The notes under the pieces are model-generated. The model was not told the DNA's origin. It ran no database searches and saw only the letters and a program-made list of their open reading frames with translations. The position numbers were made by a program, and so were the translations under genes. From the NCBI GenBank assembly GCA_947630355.1, contig CANRHJ010000004.1, forward strand, positions 1-24,574: a stretch of 24,574 bases of DNA. Reading direction: 5' to 3'. Shown piece by piece: positions 8,518 through 16,137 of the stretch. Position 1 is the stretch's first letter. Every line of letters begins with the position of its first letter. This DNA is from Candidatus Gastranaerophilales bacterium. GTDB lineage: Bacteria; Cyanobacteriota; Vampirovibrionia; Gastranaerophilales; Gastranaerophilaceae.

Positions 8518-9438
8518 ATGCCTGATATTGAAGAATTAAAAAACAAACTTAAAGAAAATCCGAATGATTATGATACCTTGAATGAATATGCAATAGCACT
8601 TTCAGAAATCGGTGAAAATGAGGAAGCGCTTAAAAATTTCATTTTTTTAAAAAAGTTGTTTCCTGATGATGACAGTGTTCTGTATAATATAGGCATTATT
8701 CTTGAAAAACTAAAAAGGTATGACGATGCTATGATTGCGTATACAAACGCACTTAATTTGTCACCTGATAATACGGATATAAAATTTAATCTTGCTTATG
8801 TTTATATAAAACTTGATAAACTTCCCGAAGCGGAAAAATTATTGCTCAGCATTGTTGACAACGATAATCCCGATTTCAATGTATTTTTTTATCTTGGTGA
8901 AATTTATTCAAAACTCAAAAAACATTCCGATGCAATACAATATTTATCAAAGGCTGTTGAATTAAACAATGACGATGTTATTGCAAAATTTTATTTGGCT
9001 TATGAATATAATTTAATTGGTGATTCAGATACGGCAATTAAACTCTACCATGAAGTAATTGAAAAAAATCCTGATTACAGCTGGGCATATTATAATCTTG
9101 CTTCTATTTATATTAATCAGAACAATGATGAAAAAGCTCTTTTATACCTTGAAAGAACCGTTAAATCAAACCCTAAAGACATACCTGCCATTAAATTGAT
9201 TGTTAAACTTTACATAAAAAATAAAAAATTAAATGCCGCAGAAAGAATATTAAAGCAGTCAATTTTAGCTATGCCGCAAGAAGCTGATATATATTATCTT
9301 ATGGCTTCGCTTTATAAGTTATTGGACAGCAAGATAAATTACATTAAATATTTGGCCTTAGCCCAAAAATATATTGATACTTTTAGCGGTGATGCTGATT
9401 TATTAAAAAGTGAATTAAACGATGCTTATAAAAAATAG
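8518..9438 (+). CDS. Tetratricopeptide-repeat protein
   Basis: The 306-residue protein is almost entirely degenerate 34-residue TPR units: about seven from residue 20 to 285, with the typical G/A-x-Y and A-x4-P spacing, for example AMIAYTNALNLSPDN and AIKLYHEVIEKNPDYSWAYY. No signal peptide, membrane segment or enzymatic domain is visible, so it is probably a cytosolic scaffold for protein contacts. Partners are unknown. It starts four bases after the nnrD stop and ends the five-gene run. Its last codons overlap the T-run that ends the converging SRP RNA gene. Confidence 0.85.
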   Translation: MPDIEELKNKLKENPNDYDTLNEYAIALSEIGENEEALKNFIFLKKLFPDDDSVLYNIGIILEKLKRYDDAMIAYTNALNLSPDNTDIKFNLAYVYIKLDKLPEAEKLLLSIVDNDNPDFNVFFYLGEIYSKLKKHSDAIQYLSKAVELNNDDVIAKFYLAYEYNLIGDSDTAIKLYHEVIEKNPDYSWAYYNLASIYINQNNDEKALLYLERTVKSNPKDIPAIKLIVKLYIKNKKLNAAERILKQSILAMPQEADIYYLMASLYKLLDSKINYIKYLALAQKYIDTFSGDADLLKSELNDAYKK

Positions 9439-9446
9439 AGCCATGC
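9430..9446 (-). terminator. 3' terminator of the SRP RNA gene
   Basis: The 3' strand of the SRP RNA closing helix (9439-9446) is followed on the minus strand by CTA and six T (9435-9430), which lie inside the last codons of the TPR gene. The terminal helix of the RNA itself appears to serve as the terminator stem. Confidence 0.55.
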
Positions 9447-9704
9447 CACTACCTATCGACATATAAAATCTAATTTTCTTCTTACGGTATCTCCATAAAT
9501 TATAGCTATACCCGCAGCTTACATCTTATTGCTGCTACGTTCCCGTCCTGACACGTTTCGATGGTCTGCGCCATAATTATTCTTTATTTCATCAATACTA
9601 TAAGAGTACAATTATTTCCTATCTGCCTCACAGTAGGCTCTGCACCCCGCGTTTTGTTCAGCGTTCGGGTCAAGAGAGTCGCTAATTCCCCGTGGAGCAT
9701 GGCT
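9439..9704 (-). ncRNA. ffs: Signal recognition particle RNA, large (Alu-domain) type
   Basis: On the minus strand the ends pair as an 8-bp helix, AGCCATGC (9704-9697) with GCATGGCT (9446-9439). The Ffh-binding hairpin lies at about 9554-9525: GTCAGG, then a three-pair stem ACG/CGT capped by a GGAA tetraloop, then AGCAGC. These are the conserved 5' CAGG and 3' AGCAG sides of the SRP internal loop. The 5' third (GGGGAATTAGCG and following paired segments) resembles the Alu domain of the Bacillus scRNA. The roughly 266-nt length matches the large bacterial form rather than the about 110-nt 4.5S form. It acts with Ffh and FtsY in cotranslational targeting to SecY. Confidence 0.88.
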
Positions 9705-9709
9705 TTTTT

Positions 9710-9738
9710 ATTTTAAAATAAAAAACATTTTCTTTCAA
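9710..9738 (-). promoter_or_regulatory. Promoter of the SRP RNA gene
   Basis: On the minus strand, TTGAAA (9738-9733) and TAAAAT (9715-9710) are separated by 17 bases. Six bases lie between the -10 box and the first base of the RNA closing helix at 9704, so start site and helix agree independently. Confidence 0.75.
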
Positions 9739-9767
9739 TTAAGATTTATTAATTATTATTTTCGCCA

Positions 9768-9796
9768 ATTACATGTATCTCTTAATATGATATAAT
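9768..9796 (+). promoter_or_regulatory. Promoter of the Bax-inhibitor-like gene
   Basis: A consensus TATAAT (9791-9796) preceded by TGA forms an extended -10 box. The -35 is poor (ATTACA, 17-base spacing), which is common with an extended -10. It diverges from the SRP RNA promoter across about 30 bases. Confidence 0.7.
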
Positions 9797-9824
9797 TTCA
9801 TTGTATATATTTGGAGGTTTTTTT

Positions 9825-10559
9825 ATGAAAAGTTCAAATCCCATATTATCAGACAGAGTCTTAGAAAATGCATACAGCGTTTATGATAAACCTATGACTG
9901 TATCAGGTACGTTAAATAAATTACTTTTCTTATCTTTATGTATGATAGCATCCGCCGCAGCGGTTTTTTACCAATTTTCACTTCAGCATTTAGATTTCGT
10001 TAATACGATTATGATTGTTGGGTTGATTGTCGGTTTGGTTTGTGCTTTGGTTATAGCGTTTAAAAATAAAGCTACGCCTTATTTAGCACCTGTTTACGCT
10101 TTTGCTCAAGGCGCACTGCTTTCGGGTATCTCTTGCTTCTTTGAAGCATCTTTTCCGGGTATCGTCGTCCAAGCTGTTGCCATTACTTTAGTTTCCGTTT
10201 TTGTTATGGCAATTTTATATAAATCAGGAATAATTAAGGCTACTGAAAAGTTTAGAGCCGTTATTTTTACGGCTACTGCTGCTATTGCTGTTTTCTATTT
10301 TATTACAATTATTTTATCATTCTTTCATGTTAATATACCCTATTTTTCAAGCTCTTCAAATGCAGCAATAGTTATTAATGTTGTTATTGCAGTTATTGCA
10401 GCTCTCAATTTGATTTTAGATTTTGATTTCATCGAACGCGGTGTTAATGCTCCTCTGCCTTCTTTATACGAATGGTATGGTGCTTTTGGGCTTTTAGTTA
10501 CCGTTTTATGGCTATATGTTGAAGTATTAAGACTGCTTGCCAGATTTAGGGACAGATAA
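9825..10559 (+). CDS. Bax inhibitor-1/YccA-family membrane protein
   Basis: The 244-residue protein starts at ATG 9825 after GGAGG. It begins with a polar stretch containing NPILSDRVLENAY, then seven hydrophobic segments of roughly 18-22 residues, and ends with EVLRLLARFRDR. The N-terminal motif and the segment FDFIERGVNAPLPSLYEWY match the bacterial YccA-like branch of the Bax inhibitor-1 family. Those proteins are inner-membrane channels or modulators; some are reported to leak Ca2+ or inhibit FtsH. No function beyond that can be read here. The gene stands alone, with a promoter in front and a hairpin terminator behind. Confidence 0.88.
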   Translation: MKSSNPILSDRVLENAYSVYDKPMTVSGTLNKLLFLSLCMIASAAAVFYQFSLQHLDFVNTIMIVGLIVGLVCALVIAFKNKATPYLAPVYAFAQGALLSGISCFFEASFPGIVVQAVAITLVSVFVMAILYKSGIIKATEKFRAVIFTATAAIAVFYFITIILSFFHVNIPYFSSSSNAAIVINVVIAVIAALNLILDFDFIERGVNAPLPSLYEWYGAFGLLVTVLWLYVEVLRLLARFRDR

Positions 10560-10575
10560 ATTAATGTTAAATAAG

Positions 10576-10603
10576 AAAAGACCGGTTTTTTCCGGTCTTT
10601 TTT
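10576..10603. terminator. Bidirectional intrinsic terminator
   Basis: AAAAGACCGG and CCGGTCTTTT form a 10-bp stem with a six-T loop, with a T-run on either strand. It lies between the converging Bax-inhibitor-like gene and the dehydrogenase gene, and its right arm touches the dehydrogenase stop codon, so it can serve both. Confidence 0.85.
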
Positions 10604-11582
10604 ATATCTTGTTATTACAGGTTCCCGTATTCTTTAGACTTATAATATTATCAAGACTATTTCTAATCATTTGCTGAGTGGCATTATCCGTGTAAAAAGC
10701 CATATGCTGTGTCAGTATGACATTGGGGAATTGCCTTAAATATGCCATATCCTTATTTTTTATTATGTCTGTTGATAAATAATGATGATATATTTCATCT
10801 TCATTCTCAAATACGTCAAGTGCTAATGCTCCAATCTTTTCCGATTCAATTCCTTCAGTCAAATCTTTAATGCAAACAAGTTCGCTTCTTGCCGTATTAA
10901 CAATAATAACCCCGTTTTTCATCTTCTCTATGCTGACTTTATTTATTATTTGCCTGTTCTCATCAGTCAATGGCATATGAATTGTTATTATGTCGCTGTT
11001 CTTAATGAGTGTATCAAAATCAACGTAGCTGACCTTGTCTTTTATTTCTTTATTTTCATATTTGTCATAAGCCAATATTTTACATCCAAATCCGGATAAT
11101 GTTTTTGCGACAGTTGAACCTATTCTTCCGGTTCCGAGAATACCGACGGTTTGACTGCGCATTTCTTTACCCATTAATCCTGTCAGTGTATAATCGTTTA
11201 CATTCTGTCTCCACATAGCAGGCTTATATTTCCTTATTGCAATCAGCATTAACATTATTGTAAAATCTGCTACCCCGTTCGGGTCATAGCTTACGTTGCA
11301 TATTTTAAACCCCATTTCCTTCGCACATTTTATGTCATAATGATTATATCCTATAGTGCGCGTTGCAATTATTTCTACTCCGTATCCCTTTATCTTATTC
11401 AATAAATCTTTATTTAATATTGAATAACCCAATGTCGTTACCGCATCTGCATTTTCACATAAACTTAATGTTTTCTCATCAAGAATTTCATCTGTATATA
11501 CAAAATCGATATTATATTTCTCTTTGTATTCTTCTATAACTTTTTTTTCATAAGGTCTTATTTCAAACACTGCTATTTTCAT
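10602..11582 (-). CDS. VanH-like D-2-hydroxyacid dehydrogenase
   Basis: This NAD-dependent enzyme would interconvert a 2-keto acid (such as pyruvate) and a D-2-hydroxy acid. The 326-residue protein has the NAD-binding LGTGRIG (149-155) and the catalytic triad R232 (NTARSELV), E261 (DVFENED) and H293 (TQHMAF), spaced as in D-lactate dehydrogenases. ATRTIGYNHYD (73-83) and DPNGVADFTIMLMLIAIR (100-117) closely resemble VanH and D-LDH sequences. ATG 11582 follows the radical SAM gene stop by one base. It is the last gene of the four-gene operon that ends at the 10576-10603 terminator. Whether it makes D-lactate or another hydroxy acid used by the radical SAM proteins is unknown. Confidence 0.88.
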   Translation of the reverse strand: MKIAVFEIRPYEKKVIEEYKEKYNIDFVYTDEILDEKTLSLCENADAVTTLGYSILNKDLLNKIKGYGVEIIATRTIGYNHYDIKCAKEMGFKICNVSYDPNGVADFTIMLMLIAIRKYKPAMWRQNVNDYTLTGLMGKEMRSQTVGILGTGRIGSTVAKTLSGFGCKILAYDKYENKEIKDKVSYVDFDTLIKNSDIITIHMPLTDENRQIINKVSIEKMKNGVIIVNTARSELVCIKDLTEGIESEKIGALALDVFENEDEIYHHYLSTDIIKNKDMAYLRQFPNVILTQHMAFYTDNATQQMIRNSLDNIISLKNTGTCNNKI

Positions 11583-11583
11583 T

Positions 11584-12579
11584 TTAAAATCCGGCTATAT
11601 TCTCTTCTCTTGTTTTCTCTACTTCACATTTTACTTGAAATATCTGCCCGTATAATTCACAATTCATTTCAAGTTCATAACTCCTGTTCAGAGTGTATTT
11701 CATTAATTTGTAAAGCGGCATTAAATCACTGTCAACATTTTTCATTAACCAATTGAAATCCAAATTTAACACCACATGGCTTATGTTTACTGATTTGCAT
11801 TTTTCGAGCCATATATTGATTTGCTCTTCCGTATCATTTAAACCAGGTACTATTATGTATTTTGCCTTTACATAATCCCCGCCTTTAGGCTGATATTTCG
11901 CATATTCGCTAAGATGCTTCCATACACTGTCGTATGAATTTACTTGCTTAACCTTCTTATGAATTTCTTTTGTCCCCGCATCTATTGATACCAATACACG
12001 AACTACACCTTTCTTTAATCCTTTAATTATTGCTCCGCTTCGTTTTATTGCATTTGTGTGTATTATTATTTTTTGAAAATCGTGTTTTATGAACTCGCTC
12101 AGCATTGATTCAAATTCATTATATATTGTTGGTTCACCGCCGGCAAAATCAATTATTCCGTCCTTTTTCAATATATTATTCTTTATCATGTCTTTTATCA
12201 AAGGTAATACTTTATATACCTTAGTGTGCGCTAATACTTCTTTATCTCTCGGCGCATCACAATATATACAATTTGAATTGCAAGGAACCCATGGGGTTAA
12301 CAATAAATAATCTATATAATCTTCTTCATCCCAATTTTTAAATGATGTATTCACGCACTCACGGCATAATTCAGGACAGCTGCCTTCTCTGTATTTCTGC
12401 CTTAGTTCACGTTTAATTCTGAAAAAATCATTCCAATCTATCTTCTCACCGTGATAATTTTCATATATTACAGGCCTTCCGCCATATCTCGGATTAAAAT
12501 TATTGCAAAATCTTATTCTGTTACAATGGTCTAATACCATTCCGTGTTCTATATAACTGCAGCTTTCAAATCCTTCCAC
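11584..12579 (-). CDS. Radical SAM protein, third tandem paralogue
   Basis: The 331-residue protein binds a [4Fe-4S] cluster through C100, C104 and C107 (CNSNCIYC), with the GGE SAM-binding motif at 147-149 (FAGGEP). An N-terminal cysteine-rich part precedes the barrel (C7, C19, C25, C68, C72, C75) and may hold an auxiliary cluster or metal. It ends without a C-terminal SPASM-type cysteine set. SIDAGTKEIHKKVKQVNSYD matches its two upstream paralogues. The start is GTG 12579 with GAGGG before it; the second paralogue ends 10 bases upstream. The reaction and substrate are not recognisable. It is the most divergent copy, lacking the adjacent Cys-Cys pair of the other two. Confidence 0.9.
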   Translation of the reverse strand: MEGFESCSYIEHGMVLDHCNRIRFCNNFNPRYGGRPVIYENYHGEKIDWNDFFRIKRELRQKYREGSCPELCRECVNTSFKNWDEEDYIDYLLLTPWVPCNSNCIYCDAPRDKEVLAHTKVYKVLPLIKDMIKNNILKKDGIIDFAGGEPTIYNEFESMLSEFIKHDFQKIIIHTNAIKRSGAIIKGLKKGVVRVLVSIDAGTKEIHKKVKQVNSYDSVWKHLSEYAKYQPKGGDYVKAKYIIVPGLNDTEEQINIWLEKCKSVNISHVVLNLDFNWLMKNVDSDLMPLYKLMKYTLNRSYELEMNCELYGQIFQVKCEVEKTREENIAGF

Positions 12580-12589
12580 TTTGTTCCCT

Positions 12590-13576
12590 CTACATTAAAT
12601 TATGAGACGTTGCCAAATATCTGAAATTATTGTAATCCACTAAATTAAAATCCAGTTCTTTCGCACGATTTATTATATACTCACTCAAATCAACCAAATA
12701 CGGCGCTACTTCTTTGTTCTCTTTTCTTAATGCCATGCAGTATTCGTTCTCTATATCTACTACTATTGATTTTATTCCGCAAGCTAAATTTAAATTAAAC
12801 CACTTTTCAATTTCTTCTTTATTTGTGTTTACTTCGGGTATTAAAATAAACTTTGTTTCAACAAAGGATTTATCATCGTCTTGTTGCGCCTTCGCATATT
12901 TCTCGGCATTCTCCCAAAACTTTACAAATTTATCCACACGCTTAACTTGCTTATATACCTCGCTTGAACCTGCATCGGCTGACAAACATACATTTAACTT
13001 CTTCTCTTTTATTCCTTTTTCAATACCCTTTGAAAATTTAATGCCCGATGTATGTACTGTTATTCGGTTTACTTCTTCATGTTTGAGCAGACAGCCGATT
13101 ATATCCTCAAATTCATTTAGAATTGTAGGTTCACCTCCCGCAAAGGTTACTTCTCCTCCGGGTCTGAATAATTTCTTTTTAAATAGCTCTTTTAACATCG
13201 GCATTACTTTATAATGCGGCTTTTTATTGTAATTTATCTTATCATATTTTGTGTAACAGTATATACAATCGCAATTACAATGTGTCCAATGATTGAAATG
13301 CAAATAACTTATATATTTTTCTTCATCGTCCCAGCCCTTGTTTACCAAATTGAAACATCCTTCGCAGCGGGCATCTGTTATTCCGTTTCTGTTATCATCA
13401 ATAAATTTTTGTTTTAATTTAAATATATCATCCCACTTGAGACCTTTACCGTTATATTTGTCTGCTATATTTAATCTGCCGCCGCCTTTATGACAGCACA
13501 AACAACACATTTCAATGTGGTCATTTTCAAAGCTTAATCCGTGTTGCAGCCAATGGCAGCTTGTATATTCATGCAT
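12590..13576 (-). CDS. Radical SAM protein, second tandem paralogue
   Basis: The protein has 328 residues. The core cluster motif is C100, C104, C107 (CNCDCIYC), with an extra Cys102, and the SAM motif is AGGEP (146-150). The N-terminal cysteine region has C7, the doublets C24-C25 and C27-C28, and C71/C74 (CEGC), followed by a conserved tryptophan-acid stretch and NHWTHC. The segment SADAGSSEVYKQVKRVD aligns with both neighbours. ATG 13576 overlaps the stop of the first paralogue by eight bases, with GAGGG eight bases upstream, so the two are translationally coupled. The function is not recognised. Confidence 0.9.
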   Translation of the reverse strand: MHEYTSCHWLQHGLSFENDHIEMCCLCCHKGGGRLNIADKYNGKGLKWDDIFKLKQKFIDDNRNGITDARCEGCFNLVNKGWDDEEKYISYLHFNHWTHCNCDCIYCYTKYDKINYNKKPHYKVMPMLKELFKKKLFRPGGEVTFAGGEPTILNEFEDIIGCLLKHEEVNRITVHTSGIKFSKGIEKGIKEKKLNVCLSADAGSSEVYKQVKRVDKFVKFWENAEKYAKAQQDDDKSFVETKFILIPEVNTNKEEIEKWFNLNLACGIKSIVVDIENEYCMALRKENKEVAPYLVDLSEYIINRAKELDFNLVDYNNFRYLATSHNLM

Positions 13577-14552
13577 TATGTATACCCTCTTTTTGATGCC
13601 TGTATTCCATCATGTGCTCTGCTCTCTCGTATAATACGTATTTTAATCCCATCGACTCGGCTTTATCTCTTGTGTAATTAAATAAATCTATTATTTCATC
13701 GGGAACATTTTCTCTTCGTGCGTAAAACCACTTTGATTCAATTTCATGGTAAACACAGTTTATTCCGTTTTCTTTTGATTTTGCTAACCACAAGTCTAAT
13801 TCTTCTTTTATATCATTTATGCCGGGAATTACTATATATTTTGATTTTACGGCAAACGGATCTTTTTGATGTGAGGCATATCTTTTCAAATTGCTCCATA
13901 CTTTATCATAAGAGTTTACTTGTTTTATCTTTCTGTGCATTTCTTTTGAACCTGAGTCAACGGATACTATTAAGTCTACACATCCGTTTTTTAACCCTTT
14001 TTCTACTGCTCTTGAATATTTAATACAAGACGAATGTATTCTGGTAAGCGGAAATCCGAAATCCATAAATATATTCAATAATTTATCAAATTCCCTAAGA
14101 AGCGTAACTTCACCGCCGCCAAAGCTGACATGACCATTTGGCCTTAATATGTCGCGTTTTAACATATCTTTTAATATAGGTAAAAAATTATAATTCTTAA
14201 ATTTGTTGTAACGTTCTTTATCAAGCATTGTGTGGCAGTACGAGCATCTTGAATTACATTTTGTCCAATAATCCAGATTAATCATATTTATTTTTGTATG
14301 ATCATCGGGCCAATCCTGTTCTTCTAAGTATATGCACCCTTCGCACTTTGGATATGTCTGTCCCCTTTTATGCATATCTTTCATCATTTGTTTAAATTCA
14401 AAAAGCTTTTGCCAATCAACAGGTTCACCTTTATAATTATCTTGAACAATAGTATTCCCGCCGCCTTTTGCACTATACAAACAGCATACTTTATATGAAT
14501 CTATATCAAAATTTATTCCCGATTCTATCCAGTGACAGCTTTTATACTTCAA
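13569..14552 (-). CDS. Radical SAM protein, first tandem paralogue
   Basis: The protein has 327 residues and is the first gene of the operon. The radical SAM cluster motif is C99, C103, C106 (CNSRCSYC), and the SAM motif is GGGE (145-148). The N-terminal region carries C6, the C23-C24 pair and C70/C73 (CEGC). It is followed by a half-barrel with SVDSGSKEMHRKIKQVNSYD and KYIVIPGIND, shared with the third copy. The start is a TTG at 14552, supported by AGGGGA seven bases upstream and by the alignment of the three N-termini. A promoter sits immediately in front. I recall such proteins in tandem in gut bacteria but know no characterised member. Confidence 0.9.
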   Translation of the reverse strand: MKYKSCHWIESGINFDIDSYKVCCLYSAKGGGNTIVQDNYKGEPVDWQKLFEFKQMMKDMHKRGQTYPKCEGCIYLEEQDWPDDHTKINMINLDYWTKCNSRCSYCHTMLDKERYNKFKNYNFLPILKDMLKRDILRPNGHVSFGGGEVTLLREFDKLLNIFMDFGFPLTRIHSSCIKYSRAVEKGLKNGCVDLIVSVDSGSKEMHRKIKQVNSYDKVWSNLKRYASHQKDPFAVKSKYIVIPGINDIKEELDLWLAKSKENGINCVYHEIESKWFYARRENVPDEIIDLFNYTRDKAESMGLKYVLYERAEHMMEYRHQKEGIHNA

Positions 14553-14574
14553 GATATATCCCCTTTTTTCATAA

Positions 14575-14603
14575 ATTTTAGCATAATGATTTTAAAAAGT
14601 AAA
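14575..14603 (-). promoter_or_regulatory. Extended -10 promoter of the radical SAM operon
   Basis: On the minus strand, TTTACT (14603-14598) and TAAAAT (14580-14575) are 17 bases apart, with TGC directly before the -10 box. It falls in the 56-base gap after the stop codon of the 446-residue protein gene, so the operon can be expressed separately from it. Confidence 0.72.
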
Positions 14604-14608
14604 AGATA

Positions 14609-15949
14609 TTATTTCTTTGTTTTACCGTTTTTGATATCTTCTTCTACGTGAAATTTTGTTGTTCCCGTTTTGAGTTTTCTGTATTTATATATCATCTTGG
14701 GTATTAAATAACCGAGAAATAAGCAAGATATGCCGATATTTGCCGCTACCGAAAATATTTTCAGCGCTTTTGTTTTGTTTATATATTTATCTATATTAAG
14801 CTTTGACTGTTTATATTTGTTATCTATACCTGAGAGCATATCTTTTAATTTCTCAATTTCATTTATATTAATGTATTTTGATGTGTCTATATACTTGTTC
14901 CCTGCCGTATCTGCAGTCTTTGACAGTAACTTTGATTTTTCGGCACATTGTACGAGTATATTATCGGGATTATTTATTATGAAATTTAATTTTTCCGTAA
15001 GGCTCTTGTCTTTTGACGGCATTTTTGATATATCTTCAATAATTTTATTATTTTTTAGTGCCGATTTGAATTTATCGTCACATATTGCATCTATAGACAT
15101 ATCAATCGGAGTATTCAGTATATCTTTTGAAAACTTACTAATTCCTTTTTCAATAAGATTACCGAATCCGTATATGAAAAACAAAAAACCGCCCTCTTTT
15201 ATTGCATGTTCACAAAATTCAGTCTTGTTTCTCGAGCACGCCAATCTTTCGGTTGTTATGCCCGCATCCACTATTTTCATATTGTGAACGGGATTAAACA
15301 TTATTGCTTCCGCTGTCTTGTTTATTATCCCTTTGAATGCAGGTTTTGAATTCCCATTGTTAATAAGATTGTTGAATTCGGAAAATATATTTGCGTTTGC
15401 TTCTGTTTTATAATCTTTATTATCTGTATTTACGGCATTATTCATTTCTTTTATCACCGTATTTTTTGTATTTTTCTGTTTTGCCTTCGTCATAAGGAAG
15501 TATGTTGTAAGCGTTAATAATGTTGCTGCGCATATTTTGAATTTAAATAAGTTCTTTGCTTTCGTTCCGCCGTCTTTTATACAATCCGTTAATGCCGTTT
15601 TTACCGTTTGGCCTTTGTTATTGCTCATTAATCCTTTTGCATTTTTTACAGCCCAAGCTGTATATTCTTTATCAGCTATTATTCTCGGATCAACATCAGG
15701 ATTAATTTTGAAAATTTTATATGCTGTTTTGTCTATCAATTTCTTGAAAAACGGTATTCCGCCTATCCATATTGCCTGCGTTCCGAATTCATCTATAAAT
15801 CTTTCTCTTCCCTCAATTTTCCCGCCTTCTTTATACGATTTACAGGTTAAACTTAATGAATCGACCCCGTCTTTAATCATTATCGGTACTAATGATTCTT
15901 TATTTCCCAATGTTGATATTATCTTTGTTGTTATCGCTGATATTGGCAT
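14609..15949 (-). CDS. Membrane-associated hypothetical protein, probably lineage-specific
   Basis: The function is not recognised. The 446-residue protein has three hydrophobic segments (about 135-153, 254-265 and 397-420) separated by lysine- and asparagine-rich polar stretches, and a basic C-terminal tail. Two regions look alike: 20-75 (LVPIMIKDGVD to FFKKLIDK) and 221-270 (VHNMKIVDAGI to NLIEKGI). This suggests an internal duplication. I recall similar proteins, with a conserved FGTQAIWIGGIPFFKK block, in several copies in Gastranaerophilales genomes, but could not verify this. ATG 15949 follows AAGGAA. A 24-codon ORF ends 19 bases upstream. No cysteine or charge pattern suggests an enzyme. 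Confidence 0.75.
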   Translation of the reverse strand: MPISAITTKIISTLGNKESLVPIMIKDGVDSLSLTCKSYKEGGKIEGRERFIDEFGTQAIWIGGIPFFKKLIDKTAYKIFKINPDVDPRIIADKEYTAWAVKNAKGLMSNNKGQTVKTALTDCIKDGGTKAKNLFKFKICAATLLTLTTYFLMTKAKQKNTKNTVIKEMNNAVNTDNKDYKTEANANIFSEFNNLINNGNSKPAFKGIINKTAEAIMFNPVHNMKIVDAGITTERLACSRNKTEFCEHAIKEGGFLFFIYGFGNLIEKGISKFSKDILNTPIDMSIDAICDDKFKSALKNNKIIEDISKMPSKDKSLTEKLNFIINNPDNILVQCAEKSKLLSKTADTAGNKYIDTSKYININEIEKLKDMLSGIDNKYKQSKLNIDKYINKTKALKIFSVAANIGISCLFLGYLIPKMIYKYRKLKTGTTKFHVEEDIKNGKTKK

Positions 15950-15968
15950 TTCTTATTCCTTTTTTTTA

Positions 15969-16043
15969 CTATAAGCCCCATACTAAGTTCATTAACTTAA
16001 CAAATTGTGTATTCTTATTCATTTTGCTGCATCGTATTCTCAT
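15969..16043 (-). CDS. 24-residue short ORF with strong ribosome binding site
   Basis: On the minus strand AAAGGAGAAG precedes ATG 16043, with AGGAG eight bases before the start. The reading frame encodes 24 residues beginning MRIRCSKMNK and ending NLVWGL, then TAG. The following gene starts 19 bases later with its own ribosome site. Within the ORF, TAAGTT and AACTTA (15984-15999) can form a small hairpin. It could be a leader peptide or small protein for the downstream membrane protein. Only the ribosome site and spacing support it. Confidence 0.4.
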   Translation of the reverse strand: MRIRCSKMNKNTQFVKLMNLVWGL

Positions 16044-16084
16044 TATTTCTTCTCCTTTAAATTTTTGAGCTGCGGCTTTAAAAT

Positions 16085-16134
16085 GTGAGCACTTCTACGG
16101 CGGCGATGAGGCGGCGGCAAAGTGCGGCACCGGA
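16085..16134. other. G+C-rich islet in an A/T-rich intergenic region
   Basis: Thirty-four of these 50 bases are G or C, against the strongly A/T-rich surroundings. GCACTT and AAGTGC face each other around two direct copies of CGGCGGC. On the plus strand a 27-codon frame (16069-16149) with no start codon runs through it and stops inside the next terminator hairpin; it reads as KCEHFYGGDEAAAKCG in part. It occupies most of the 309-base gap between rplI and the 446-residue protein gene. It could be a gene remnant, a repeat unit or an RNA element. Confidence 0.4.
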
Positions 16135-16137
16135 TTG

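Noticed and set aside
10602..11582. A VanHAX-type glycopeptide resistance cluster
   Set aside because: Only a VanH-like dehydrogenase is seen. No VanA-type ligase, VanX dipeptidase or VanRS pair is nearby, and the local Ddl has the D-Ala-D-Ala tyrosine.
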